Numbered from the stretch's first letter, positions 1 to 8,009 are shown. The stretch: DNA of 8,059 nucleotides from Accumulibacter sp. (GCA_031274075.1 JAISQQ010000047.1:1-8059); one strand, 5' to 3'. The notes: generated by a model not told the origin, from the sequence alone. Numbers and translations: made by a program.

Positions 1-592
1 CTGTGTCATTTACAACACGGCATTCGCCTATCGCATAACCCGCAGCCTCTACTGGTTGCGCGGCTACTACAGAGATCGCTATTCCAAATGTGAGTTCGGA
101 AATCGAGCGTAAACTGGGAATCCACATGATTTCACTCTCTTTCGATGTTTGGGTTTGTTGAGCGAGCAAAGAACGTGCTTCTGCGAAAAGCTGTTCTTCC
201 TCGGCGGGCGTCAAATCCGACGCCGAGCTTGCGGCCAGGATTTCGTTGGAAATATCCACCAGCAGATGCGCGGGGCCGCCCTGAATAGGCTCGGGCGCAC
301 GGGATTGCAATGTGATCCCAAAGTGCTGTTCATAACCCTTGCCACTGTTGGTTTTTATCCCAAGCTTGACCATTGCCTCGCGCAGTTCTTCGTAGGGATT
401 GCCGCCGCCCAGAACTTTTTCAACAATATTTTTATAGAAGAGCCACCGTTCCGGGAAACCGGTTCCACCGATACCTCTTGTAACCCGATCGAATGCAGGT
501 TTCTGGCTTTCATCAACACCTGTACCTTCCCAGATGATCGCCGACGCTTTGTCGTTGAGTTTTCTTTTATCCCAGTCGTACCTTTGCCGCAT
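1..592 (-). CDS. Hypothetical protein, C-terminus cut off by the window edge
   Basis: A reading frame stays open for 197 codons from ATG at 592 to the left edge, with no stop. The translation looks like real protein: it has a balanced mix of charged and hydrophobic residues, for example GGGNPYEELREAMVKLGIKT (about residues 70-90) and LTPAEEEQLFAEARSLLAQQ further on. I do not recognise the family. The N-terminal part is rich in basic residues (MRQRYDWDKRKLND). Near the cut edge is a hydrophobic stretch (LTFGIAISVVAA) that could be a membrane segment. ATG 592 is the first start after an in-frame TAA about 50 bases upstream, and it has no clear Shine-Dalgarno sequence. A dispersed repeat lies just upstream, so the original 5' end may have been lost. 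Codon third positions are visibly less GC-rich than in lon, clpX or tig, which suggests a gene of different origin. The opposite-strand open frame here is rich in Cys and Phe and looks like a shadow. Confidence 0.6.
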   Translation of the reverse strand, partial: MRQRYDWDKRKLNDKASAIIWEGTGVDESQKPAFDRVTRGIGGTGFPERWLFYKNIVEKVLGGGNPYEELREAMVKLGIKTNSGKGYEQHFGITLQSRAPEPIQGGPAHLLVDISNEILAASSASDLTPAEEEQLFAEARSLLAQQTQTSKESEIMWIPSLRSISELTFGIAISVVAAQPVEAAGYAIGECRVVNDT

Positions 593-930
593 GCGAAGCC
601 TGCGCCAATCTTGAAAAAATGCGGCGCTTCGCGCCGGAGCTTAGTACCGGCGGATTGCATCCGCCCTACCAAACCTTGTCATTTCAAGCACAATGACATT
701 CATGCGATGGCCTTGGTCTGTCGGTCTACGACTGTGATTGCTCGACGCGATCGATTAAGCTCCGCCGTTTCCGAAAGCCATCATGGAAAGGACGACCCAA
801 CGGGAAGGATCGGCATGATCGCCGTCTTCCTCTCAAACTGTGGACTAATCCGGAGGCTATACCTTATGCGCTACAAACAAGGGTCAAAAGCCAAAAAAAC
901 GCAATAAATACAAAAAGTTACAATGAAAGC
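593..930. other. Gene-free stretch between tRNA-Asp and the left-hand hypothetical gene
   Basis: No credible coding region is seen on either strand. The minus-strand frames are broken by several stops, and the long plus-strand frame crossing it has shadow-like composition. The part next to tRNA-Asp (about 890-930) is AT-rich and gives T-rich RNA after the tRNA, but I find no convincing stem for an intrinsic terminator. A TTGACC hexamer on the minus strand (882-887) could be a -35 box, but no good -10 follows at normal spacing. The left part contains the repeat at 622-669. Confidence 0.5.
622..669. repeat. Dispersed intergenic repeat, two-hairpin type, left copy
   Basis: There are two short perfect hairpins. 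The first is CGGCGC-TTC-GCGCCG (622-636). The second is GGCGGAT-TGC-ATCCGCC (649-665), followed by CTAC. The 24 bases at 646-669 recur exactly and in the same orientation at 7963-7986, and the similarity extends upstream with small differences to 631 and 7947. This is the behaviour of a REP-like, non-coding, multicopy element. Only two copies can be seen here. Confidence 0.75.
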
Positions 931-1007
931 TGGCGGAGTGGACGGGACTCGAACCCGCGACCCCCGGCGTGACAGGCCGGTATTCTAACCAACTGAACTA
1001 CCACTCC
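931..1007 (-). tRNA. tRNA-Asp (anticodon GUC)
   Basis: The minus strand folds as a full cloverleaf of 77 nt. The acceptor stem GGAGTGG pairs with CCACTCC, with discriminator G and an encoded CCA end. The D arm contains AGTTGGTTAGA. The anticodon arm is CCGGC-CTGTCAC-GCCGG with anticodon GTC, and the T arm is GCGGG-TTCGAGT-CCCGT. It lies 66 bp after tRNA-Val and is probably on the same transcript. It is the last element of the conserved cluster: the gene beyond its 3' end is not the neighbour expected in related bacteria. Confidence 0.97.
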
Positions 1008-1073
1008 AATTTCACGGCGCGTACAAAGTGTACAAAGCGTGCGAACGAATTCCAACGATTTGTTCCGTAGGCG

Positions 1074-1146
1074 TGGGTGCTGACGGGTTCGAACCGCCGA
1101 CATCCAGCTTGTAAGGCTAGCGCTCTACCAACTGAGCTAAGCACCC
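1074..1146 (-). tRNA. tRNA-Val (anticodon UAC)
   Basis: The minus strand gives a 73-nt cloverleaf. The acceptor stem GGGTGCT pairs with AGCACCC, with discriminator A. The D arm has TTAGCTCAGTTGGTAGAGC. The anticodon arm is CTAGC-CTTACAA-GCTGG with anticodon TAC, and the T arm has GGTTCGAACC. The 3' CCA is not encoded (the genomic bases are CGC), unlike the neighbouring tRNA-Asp. It starts 23 bp after the hupB stop with no terminator between, so it is probably cut out of a hupB-tRNA transcript. Confidence 0.97.
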
Positions 1147-1169
1147 GCATGCGCCAAAACGCGAGCGGG

Positions 1170-1442
1170 CTAGTTTACAGCATCCTTGAAGCCTTTGCCA
1201 GCCCGGAACTTCGGCGCCCAGGCCTCCTTGATCTCGATTATCTCCTTGGTGCGCGGATGGCGTCCGGTACGCGCGGGACGGGCACTTGCGTGGAAGGTGC
1301 CAAAGCCGGCGAGGGAAACCGAATCCCGTTTTTTCAAGGCGGTCTTTACCGCCGCCACCAGGGCGTCCAGCGCGCGCCCGGCGGCGGCCTTGGAAATATC
1401 GGCGGAGACGGCGATCTCGTCGATCAATTCGGACTTGTTCAT
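1170..1442 (-). CDS. hupB: DNA-binding protein HU (beta-type)
   Basis: The product is a 90-residue histone-like protein that binds and bends DNA as a dimer in the nucleoid. The start [12 protein letters not shown] is typical of HU, and the length matches the family exactly. A Shine-Dalgarno AGGAAA (1447-1452) sits a few bases before ATG 1442, which rules out the 20-residue upstream extension. Residues 1-45 form the helical dimer body. GFGTF (46-50) leads into the DNA-binding arm, RPARTGRHP (55-63), with the DNA-intercalating Pro63 kept. The C-terminus is [13 protein letters not shown]. The arm differs from the usual GRNPxTGxEIxI pattern: it has His62 instead of Asn and lacks the Gly after RT. 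It follows lon, as in E. coli (tig-clpP-clpX-lon-hupB). In E. coli, HU-beta is a Lon substrate. No strong promoter is seen in the 121-bp gap before it. Confidence 0.95.
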   Translation of the reverse strand: MNKSELIDEIAVSADISKAAAGRALDALVAAVKTALKKRDSVSLAGFGTFHASARPARTGRHPRTKEIIEIKEAWAPKFRAGKGFKDAVN

Positions 1443-1491
1443 ATGCTTTCCTGTTCTTTGGCTTGAAATACGGAAATCCGGCCCGCAGGCT

Positions 1492-1513
1492 CCGCCCGCC
1501 ACAAGGCGGGCGG
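1492..1513. repeat. Perfect GC-rich hairpin between lon and hupB
   Basis: CCGCCCGCC and GGCGGGCGG form a perfect 9-bp stem with a 4-nt loop (ACAA on the plus strand, TTGT on the minus). It lies in the 121-bp gap between the lon stop and the hupB start. In the direction of transcription no T-run follows, so it is not a standard intrinsic terminator. It could stabilise the lon mRNA 3' end, act as a processing site or be a repeat element. Confidence 0.6.
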
Positions 1514-1563
1514 GAAGTGGAATTGGCTTTTCAGCTCGCGTATTCCACGCTCGATCTCAATGC

Positions 1564-3987
1564 TCAGTGGGTGACGATGGATTGTGTGGATTGCGTGGCC
1601 GGATTCTCGGGCGGCGCGCTCACCGCCGGCGGCGCGCTTTCTTCCGGCAAGGGTTGCGGCAGGCGCTCCAGCGCCAGTTCGAGCACCTTGTCGATCCACT
1701 TCACCGGGATGATTTCCAGCTTGTTCTTGATGTTGTCGGGAATTTCGGCCAGGTCGCGCACGTTCTCCTCGGGGATCAGCACGCGCTGCAGGCCGCCGCG
1801 CACGGCCGCCAGCAGCTTTTCCTTCAATCCGCCGATCGGCAGCACTTCGCCGCGCAGGGTGATCTCGCCGGTCATCGCCACGTCGCAGCGCACCGGGATG
1901 CCGGTCAGCATCGAGACCATCGCCGTGCAAAGGCCGATGCCCGCCGACGGGCCGTCCTTCGGAATCGCGCCTTCCGGCAGGTGGATGTGGATGTCGTTCT
2001 TCTGGTAGAAGTCGTCGGTGATGCCCAGCGAACGGGAACGCTTGCGCACCACGGACAGCGCGGCCTGCACCGATTCCTGCATCACCTCGCCGAGCTTGCC
2101 GGTGGTGATCGTCTTGCCCTTGCCGGGCAGCACGACCGACTCGATGGTCAACAGTTCGCCGCCGACCTCGGTCCAGGCCAGCCCGGTCACTTGCCCGATC
2201 TGGTTCTCGCGCTCGGCGACGCCGAAGTTGTAGCGGCGCACGCCGAGGAATTTGTCGAGATTGCGCGACGACACCGCCATCCGTTTCTGTTTCTTCCTGA
2301 GCAGCAGCGTCTTGACCACCTTGCGGCAAATCTTGGAAATCTCGCGCTCGACGCCGCGCACGCCGGCTTCCCGCGTGTAGTAGCGGACGATGTCGCGCAG
2401 CGCGCTCTCGGCGACCGTCAGCTCGGCTTTCTTGAGGCCGGAAGCCTTCATCTGCTTGGGCAGCAGATAGCGGCTGGCGATGTTGATCTTCTCGTCCTCG
2501 GTGTAGCCGGACAGGCGGATCACTTCCATGCGGTCGAGCAGGGGCGGCGGGATGTTCATGGTGTTGGCGGTGGCCACGAACATCACTTCCGACAGGTCAT
2601 ATTCGACCTCGACGTAGTGGTCGGCGAAGGTCGAATTCTGTTCCGGATCGAGCACTTCGAGCAGGGCCGAGCTTGGGTCGCCGCGGAAATCCTGGCCCAT
2701 CTTGTCGACTTCGTCGAGCAGGAAGAGCGGATTCTTCACGCCCACCTTGGTCATGTTTTGCAGGATCTTGCCCGGCATCGAACCGATATAAGTACGGCGA
2801 TGGCCGCGAATCTCGGCTTCGTCGCGCACGCCGCCCAGGCTCATGCGCACGAACTTGCGCCCGGTCGCGGTGGCGATCGACTGGCCGAGCGAGGTCTTGC
2901 CGACCCCGGGAGGCCCGACCAGGCACAGGATCGGCGCCTTCAGGCGGTCGACGCGCTGCTGCACGGCCAGATACTCGATGATCCGCTCCTTGACTTTTTC
3001 CAGCCCCCAGTGATCCTTGTCGAGCACCTTTTCGGCCGTCGCCAGATCGCGGCTGATGCGCGTCTTCTTGCGCCACGGCAGGCCGATCAGCGTTTCGATG
3101 AAGTTGCGCACGACGGTGGCCTCGGCGGACATCGGCGACATCAGCCGGAGCTTCTTCAACTCGGACTGGACCTTGGCCATGCCTTCCTTGCTCATGCCGG
3201 CTTCCTTGGCCTTCTTCTCCAGATCCTCGAAATCGGCGCCGTCCTCGCCGTCGCCCAGCTCCTTCTGGATCGCCTTGACCTGCTCGTTCAGGTAATACTC
3301 GCGCTGGGTCTTCTCCATCTGGCGCTTGACGCGGCCGCGAATGCGCTTTTCGACCTGCAGGATGTCGATCTCGGTTTCCAGTTGCGACAGCAGGCGCTCG
3401 ATGCGCGCGCGCACGTCGAACATCTCCAGCACCTCCTGCTTCTGTTCGAGCTTGAGCGGCAGGTGCGCGGCGATGGTGTCGGCCAGCCGGCCGGCCTGTT
3501 CGATGCCGGCGATCGAGGTGAGTATTTCCGGCGGAATCTTCTTGTTCAGCTTGATGTACTGGTCGAACTGGGCGATCACCGCCCGGCGCAGCGCCTCGAC
3601 TTCGTGGTTTATGCCGTCCTCGCCGGCGGTCGGCGTGGCGCGGGCGACGAACATGCCGTCGCGCGCCTCGACGGCGTCGATGCGCGCGCGGCAGGTTCCT
3701 TCGACCAGCACCTTGACGGTGCCGTCGGGCAGCTTGAGCATCTGCAGGATGTTGGCCGCGCAGCCGATGCCGTAGAGATCCTCGGTCTGGGGTTCATCCT
3801 TGACCGCCGATTTCTGCGCCACCAGCAAGATGCCCTTGCCGGACGCCATGGCCGTCTCGAGCGCTTTGATCGATTTGGGCCGCCCGACGAACAAGGGAAT
3901 CACCATGTGCGGAAAAACCACCACGTCGCGCAGCGGCAGCAGCGGCAGGTTGACCATCTCGTCGGCAAGGGAAAGTTTTGCGGTCAT
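1564..3987 (-). CDS. lon: ATP-dependent endopeptidase Lon
   Basis: Lon is a cytoplasmic hexameric AAA+ serine protease that degrades misfolded and regulatory proteins. From ATG 3987 it has 807 residues. The N-terminal substrate-binding domain opens with [20 protein letters not shown]. The coiled-coil region includes [17 protein letters not shown] (about 229-245). Walker A is GPPGVGKT (358-365) and Walker B is FLLDEVDK (422-429). The protease domain has PKDGPSAG with catalytic Ser681, and GGLKEK with catalytic Lys724. Earlier in-frame ATGs at 4032 and 4017 lie inside or before the predicted heat-shock promoter, so they could not be used from that transcript. ATG 3957 (MVNLPLLPL) remains possible, and neither start has a strong Shine-Dalgarno. 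The tail after about residue 775 is Pro/Ala-rich ([20 protein letters not shown]), an unconserved-looking extension. Function is certain; the exact start is less so. Confidence 0.97.
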   Translation of the reverse strand: MTAKLSLADEMVNLPLLPLRDVVVFPHMVIPLFVGRPKSIKALETAMASGKGILLVAQKSAVKDEPQTEDLYGIGCAANILQMLKLPDGTVKVLVEGTCRARIDAVEARDGMFVARATPTAGEDGINHEVEALRRAVIAQFDQYIKLNKKIPPEILTSIAGIEQAGRLADTIAAHLPLKLEQKQEVLEMFDVRARIERLLSQLETEIDILQVEKRIRGRVKRQMEKTQREYYLNEQVKAIQKELGDGEDGADFEDLEKKAKEAGMSKEGMAKVQSELKKLRLMSPMSAEATVVRNFIETLIGLPWRKKTRISRDLATAEKVLDKDHWGLEKVKERIIEYLAVQQRVDRLKAPILCLVGPPGVGKTSLGQSIATATGRKFVRMSLGGVRDEAEIRGHRRTYIGSMPGKILQNMTKVGVKNPLFLLDEVDKMGQDFRGDPSSALLEVLDPEQNSTFADHYVEVEYDLSEVMFVATANTMNIPPPLLDRMEVIRLSGYTEDEKINIASRYLLPKQMKASGLKKAELTVAESALRDIVRYYTREAGVRGVEREISKICRKVVKTLLLRKKQKRMAVSSRNLDKFLGVRRYNFGVAERENQIGQVTGLAWTEVGGELLTIESVVLPGKGKTITTGKLGEVMQESVQAALSVVRKRSRSLGITDDFYQKNDIHIHLPEGAIPKDGPSAGIGLCTAMVSMLTGIPVRCDVAMTGEITLRGEVLPIGGLKEKLLAAVRGGLQRVLIPEENVRDLAEIPDNIKNKLEIIPVKWIDKVLELALERLPQPLPEESAPPAVSAPPENPATQSTQSIVTH

Positions 3988-4008
3988 GCTCGGGCTTTCG
4001 GGTAGAAA

Positions 4009-4029
4009 CGTCCCCATCACATGGGGACG
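4009..4029. terminator. Perfect 9-bp inverted repeat between clpX and lon (possible terminator or operator)
   Basis: CGTCCCCAT and ATGGGGACG are perfect complements around a 3-nt loop. In RNA read from clpX this gives a strong hairpin followed by UUUCU, which resembles a short intrinsic terminator or attenuator. The same bases contain the -10 box of the predicted lon heat-shock promoter, so the palindrome could instead be a protein-binding site. A second, smaller hairpin (GCCGCG-TCC-CGCGGC on the minus strand, 4046-4060) lies just before it. Confidence 0.5.
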
Positions 4030-4046
4030 CAAAAACGGTTTTCAAG
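4021..4046 (-). promoter_or_regulatory. Heat-shock (sigma-32/RpoH) promoter of lon
   Basis: The minus strand reads CTTGAA (-35, 4041-4046), then a 14-bp spacer, then CCCCAT (-10, 4021-4026), followed by GT. The known sigma-32 consensus is CTTGAA, 13-15 bp, CCCCATnT, so all twelve core bases match. Transcription would start near 4012-4015, leaving a leader of about 25 nt before ATG 3987. The lon gene of E. coli is also heat-shock controlled from the clpX-lon gap, which supports the reading. Confidence 0.85.
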
Positions 4047-4066
4047 CCGCGGGACGCGGCGGGATT

Positions 4067-5338
<1,272 letters not shown>

Positions 5339-5388
5339 CTCGGCCTACCTCGCTCCTTGGTTCGATCCGCTGTTCGCCTGGCCGGCGC

Positions 5389-6027
5389 TCAACCCGCGTC
5401 GCGGTTGCGCAGGACCTTGTCGATCAGTCCGTAATCCGCCGCTTCTTCCGCCGACAGGAAGTTGTCGCGATCGGTGTCGCGCTCGATCCGCTCGACCGGC
5501 TGCCCGGTGTGGCGCGCCATGATCTCGTTGAGCTTGGCGCGCAGGGAAAGGATCTCCTTGGCGTGAATGGCGACGTCGGACGCCTGGCCCTGGAAGCCGC
5601 CCATCGGCTGGTGGATCATGACGCGCGAATTGGGCAGCGCGAAACGCTTGCCCTGGGCGCCGGCGCAGAGCAGGAAGGCGCCCATCGAACACGCCTGTCC
5701 CAGGCACAGGGTCGAAACGTCCGGCTTGACGAACTGCATGGTGTCGTAGATCGACATCCCGGCCGACACCGACCCGCCCGGCGAATTGATGTAGAAATGG
5801 ATTTCCTTGTCGGGATTCTCGGCTTCGAGGAACAGCAGTTGCGCCACGACCAGGTTGGCCGTCGCGTCGTTGACCGGCCCGACGAGGAAAATCACGCGCT
5901 CCTTCAAGAGGCGGGAATAGATGTCGTAGGCGCGTTCGCCACGGCCACTCTGCTCGATGACCATCGGCACCATGCCCAAACCCTGCGGATCCCAGCGATC
6001 TTCCATCGCCATGCGCTCGAAACTCAT
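5389..6027 (-). CDS. clpP: ClpP, proteolytic subunit of Clp protease
   Basis: ClpP is a serine peptidase that forms a 14-subunit barrel and degrades chains delivered by ClpX (or ClpA). It has 212 residues from ATG 6027 ([20 protein letters not shown]). That start is fixed by an excellent Shine-Dalgarno AAGGAGG (6034-6040), so the longer upstream frame is not used. The catalytic triad is visible: Ser114 in [11 protein letters not shown], His139 in SRVMIHQP and Asp188 in ERDTDRDNF. The spacing is the same as in E. coli ClpP. The oxyanion/strand motif [13 protein letters not shown] (78-90) is intact. The first residues probably form a short propeptide removed by self-cleavage, as in E. coli. The residue before the catalytic Ser is Cys113 where most homologues have Ala. 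It lies 29 bp after tig and is likely co-transcribed with it. Confidence 0.98.
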   Translation of the reverse strand: MSFERMAMEDRWDPQGLGMVPMVIEQSGRGERAYDIYSRLLKERVIFLVGPVNDATANLVVAQLLFLEAENPDKEIHFYINSPGGSVSAGMSIYDTMQFVKPDVSTLCLGQACSMGAFLLCAGAQGKRFALPNSRVMIHQPMGGFQGQASDVAIHAKEILSLRAKLNEIMARHTGQPVERIERDTDRDNFLSAEEAADYGLIDKVLRNRDAG

Positions 6028-6033
6028 GCCTTT

Positions 6034-6040
6034 CCTCCTT
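6034..6040 (-). promoter_or_regulatory. Strong ribosome binding site of clpP
   Basis: AAGGAGG on the minus strand lies 6 bases before ATG 6027. It is the best Shine-Dalgarno in the window and decides the clpP start over an in-frame ATG 102 bases upstream that sits inside tig. Confidence 0.85.
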
Positions 6041-6056
6041 CTCCGCACGCCGCCGC

Positions 6057-7388
6057 TCAGCCGCGCTGGCCCATCAACTCGTCGAAAGCGACGGCCTTGT
6101 CGACCACCCTGGCGCCCGACAAGGCCCATTCCACGACATTATCCTCAATGACCACGCCTTCGATCTCGGCGAGGCGCTGCGGCTGGGCATAATACCAGCG
6201 GACGATTTCTTCCGGATGCTCGTAGCTTTGCGCGATCTCCTCGACGACCAGCTTGATCTGTTCGGGCCGGGCGCGCAGTTCGTTGAGCTTGACGATCTCG
6301 GAGAGCAGCAGCCCGAGGCTGACGCGGCGCCGGGCCTGCTCGGCAAACCACTCGCGCTTCACCGGGAAGTCCTTCAGTTTCCGGCCGCTGCGCTGCTCCA
6401 TGTCCTGGCGGGCGTTGTTCATCAGATGATCGATCTCCGCCTCGACGAGCGCCTTCGGCGCCTCGACCGGATTGGTCTTGAGCAGGGCGTCCATGACCTG
6501 GTTCTTGACGCGGCTCTTCAGGCGGTTCTTCACCTCGCGTTTCAGGTTGGCCTCGATTTCGGCGCGCATCTTGTCGACGTCGCCGTCGGCGATGCCCAGC
6601 GCCCTGGCGAAGTCGGCGTCGATCTCCGGCAGGATCGCCTCGCTCACCTGCTTGACCGTGACCTCGAAGCGGGCCGTTTGTCCAGCGAGATCCTTGGCGT
6701 GGTAGCCGGCCGGGAAAGTCTGCTCGAAAGTCTTCGCTTCGCCCGCCTTGAGCCCCGTCACCGCGTTCTCGAAATCCGCCAGCATCGCGCCTTCGCCGAG
6801 CACCAGCGGATAATCCCTGGCTTCGCCGCCCGGGAACGGCTCGTCGTCCTTCTTGCCGAGGAAATCGATGGTCACGCGGTCGCCCTTGGTCGCCGCGCGG
6901 TCGACCGGCTGGTAGCGGACGCGCTGCCGGCGCAGCACGTCCAGCGTGCTCTCCAGTTCGGACGCGCCGATTTCGAGGGTCGGACGCTCGATCTCGACCC
7001 CATCGAGGCCGGCGACCTCGATCTCCGGATACACCTCGAACAGCGCCGTAAACTCGAGCCGCGTCTCGTCCTCGGTCTTTTTCGGCTCGATCCTGGGACT
7101 CCCCGCGACGCGCATCTCTGCCGCCTTGACGGCTTCGCTAAAGGATTTTTCCAAGGCCGCGTTCAAGGCGTCGACATAGGCTTCCTGCCCGAACTGCTGC
7201 TTGACGATATTGAACGGCACCTTGCCCGGACGAAAGCCCGGCATCTTGAGATTCTTGCCCATCCGCCGCAGGCGTTGGTCGACGTCCTTGTCGAGCTCGG
7301 CGACGAGCACCGACAGATCCAGGCTGCGTTCGAGGACGCCAGGCTGCGGCGCGGCTTCGACGACGGGAGTCGTGGCGTTGTTTTCCAT
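6057..7388 (-). CDS. tig: Trigger factor, ribosome-associated chaperone and peptidyl-prolyl isomerase
   Basis: Trigger factor docks at the ribosome exit tunnel and shields nascent chains. It has 443 residues, close to the family norm (432 in E. coli). The ribosome-binding domain (about 15-130) carries the signature GFRPGKVP at 51-58. An FKBP-type PPIase domain follows (about 168-250: [20 protein letters not shown] through FEVTVKQV). The rest is the helical chaperone domain with its two arms (for example [21 protein letters not shown]). The N-terminus has a few extra residues ([16 protein letters not shown]) before the first strand. An AGGGAT ribosome site lies about 10 bases before ATG 7388. 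The gene is first in the tig-clpP-clpX run. Only 77 bp separate it from tRNA-Leu and I find no clear promoter there, so it may be transcribed partly through the tRNA. Confidence 0.97.
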   Translation of the reverse strand: MENNATTPVVEAAPQPGVLERSLDLSVLVAELDKDVDQRLRRMGKNLKMPGFRPGKVPFNIVKQQFGQEAYVDALNAALEKSFSEAVKAAEMRVAGSPRIEPKKTEDETRLEFTALFEVYPEIEVAGLDGVEIERPTLEIGASELESTLDVLRRQRVRYQPVDRAATKGDRVTIDFLGKKDDEPFPGGEARDYPLVLGEGAMLADFENAVTGLKAGEAKTFEQTFPAGYHAKDLAGQTARFEVTVKQVSEAILPEIDADFARALGIADGDVDKMRAEIEANLKREVKNRLKSRVKNQVMDALLKTNPVEAPKALVEAEIDHLMNNARQDMEQRSGRKLKDFPVKREWFAEQARRRVSLGLLLSEIVKLNELRARPEQIKLVVEEIAQSYEHPEEIVRWYYAQPQRLAEIEGVVIEDNVVEWALSGARVVDKAVAFDELMGQRG

Positions 7389-7465
7389 TTAGAATTATCC
7401 CTAGAAGTCTCTGAAAATCGGGCGGAAAAAAGCAAGGAAAGTCTGCCCAGGCACGGCTTGCTGCG

Positions 7466-7547
7466 TGCGAGAGAAGGGAGTCGAACCCCCACGCCTTGCG
7501 GCGCTGGAACCTAAATCCAGTGCGTCTACCAATTCCGCCACTCTCGC
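7466..7547 (-). tRNA. tRNA-Leu (anticodon UAG)
   Basis: The minus strand gives a class II tRNA of 82 nt. The acceptor stem GCGAGAG pairs with CTCTCGC, with discriminator A. The D arm is GGCGGAATTGGTAGACGC. The anticodon arm is CTGGA-TTTAGGT-TCCAG with anticodon TAG. There is a short variable hairpin (CGCCGCAAGGCG), and the T arm is GGGGG-TTCGACT-CCCTT. CCA is not encoded. It lies upstream of tig. Confidence 0.97.
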
Positions 7548-7558
7548 GATAAACGGCT

Positions 7559-7587
7559 ATTTTAGCCGAGAACGTTCGCCAAGTCAG
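7559..7587 (-). promoter_or_regulatory. Sigma-70-type promoter of tRNA-Leu
   Basis: The minus strand shows -35 CTGACT (7582-7587, four of six consensus bases), a 17-bp spacer and -10 TAAAAT (7559-7564, five of six). The tRNA begins 11 bp after the -10, so the leader would be only a few bases. The -10 lies inside a perfect small palindrome, CGGCTA-TTT-TAGCCG (7554-7568). This promoter may also feed tig. Confidence 0.6.
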
Positions 7588-7724
7588 CCGCCCGAAATCC
7601 GGCGCGAACAGGCCCTTCGGCTTCCCTATTCGAGCGCCAGCGAGAGCCTGCCCGTTTCCCAACGCGGACGCTGGGCACGGATTTCGCCGTATCGAATCGG
7701 CACGGCGCGTGACGAGGGGAACCC

Positions 7725-7807
7725 CTGGGAGCGCGGGGCTTCTGCCCCGCAATGACCGGGAATGACGCCGCCACAGTTGTTGCGGGGCTGGTGCCCCGCG
7801 CTCCCAG
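7725..7807. repeat. 28-bp inverted repeat, each arm itself a hairpin
   Basis: The left arm 7725-7752 and right arm 7780-7807 are reverse complements at 24 of 28 positions, separated by 27 bp. The four mismatches are all in the central 4-nt loop of each arm (TTCT and TGGT). Each arm folds alone as GCGGGGC-NNNN-GCCCCGC (7733-7750 and 7782-7799). The layout of two inverted copies of one palindromic unit is that of a paired REP/BIME-like element. Neither strand has a T-run after it. Confidence 0.7.
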
Positions 7808-7855
7808 AAAGATGCACTTCCCGCCGGTTCTCCGAATCCTGTAGAGCGGGATTTC

Positions 7856-7887
7856 GTAGGGCGGGAAAGCGCAGCGCCTCCCGCCGG
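7856..7887. repeat. GC-rich hairpin element beginning GTAGGGCGGG
   Basis: GGCGGGA (7860-7866) pairs with TCCCGCC (7879-7885) around a 12-nt loop, AAGCGCAGCGCC. It starts with GTAGGGCGG, which is also the reverse complement of the CCGCCCTAC ending of the 7947-7986 repeat. The two are therefore probably related members of one repeat family in opposite orientation. Confidence 0.55.
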
Positions 7888-7946
7888 TCGTTCTCTCCGG
7901 CGCAGCCGCTTTTATTGTTCGGCGGCCTTGAATCGTGCGACGTGTT

Positions 7947-7986
7947 GCGCCGGAGGTTTACGACCGGCGGATTGCATCCGCCCTAC
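7947..7986. repeat. Dispersed intergenic repeat, right copy
   Basis: Bases 7963-7986 are identical to 646-669, in the same orientation. The bases from 7947 (GCGCCGGAGG) resemble those from 631 with one substitution cluster and one length difference. The hairpin GGCGGAT-TGC-ATCCGCC is at 7966-7982. The first hairpin of the left copy is not preserved here. Confidence 0.75.
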
Positions 7987-8009
7987 GAAAACCGTTCGCC
8001 GGCTCGGCG

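Larger units (their letters stand above)
7588..8009. other. Gene-free, repeat-rich region upstream of tRNA-Leu
   Basis: No credible gene is seen. Open frames here run across the tRNA or through hairpin repeats and read as Arg/Pro/Ser-rich shadow protein. The right half is a string of GC-rich inverted repeats at 7725-7807, 7856-7887 and 7947-7986. I recognise nothing in 7588-7724. Confidence 0.6.

Noticed and set aside
149..907. Plus-strand open frame of 252 codons
   Set aside because: Its composition is rich in Cys, Phe and Arg, while the minus strand over 1-592 gives a much more protein-like sequence. It also runs through the dispersed repeat.
1021..1037. Direct repeat GTACAAAG twice, 9 bp apart, between the two tRNAs
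   Set aside because: Two short copies only. They could be chance in a short spacer, and nothing links them to a CRISPR array or binding site.
1439..1563. A minus-strand frame continuing past the lon stop and ending in an ATGA overlap with the hupB start, suggesting a small coupled peptide
   Set aside because: It has no ATG or GTG start after lon, only CTG and a late TTG. It passes through the perfect hairpin and upstream is just the shifted frame of lon.
1186..4005. Very long plus-strand open frame (939 codons) opposite hupB and lon
   Set aside because: It is antisense to two unmistakable genes and reads as His/Asp/Leu/Arg-rich shadow protein, as expected opposite GC-rich codons.
7389..7465. 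Possible terminator or promoter between tRNA-Leu and tig (GCAAG...CTTGC followed by TTTTTT on the minus strand)
   Set aside because: The stem has only 5 bp with a large loop, and no -35/-10 pair with normal spacing was found, so neither is called.
6216..7514. Plus-strand open frame of 432 codons opposite tig
   Set aside because: It is antisense to trigger factor and runs into the tRNA-Leu gene.
7138..7752. Minus-strand frame of 204 codons upstream of and into tig
   Set aside because: It crosses tRNA-Leu and is out of frame with tig.
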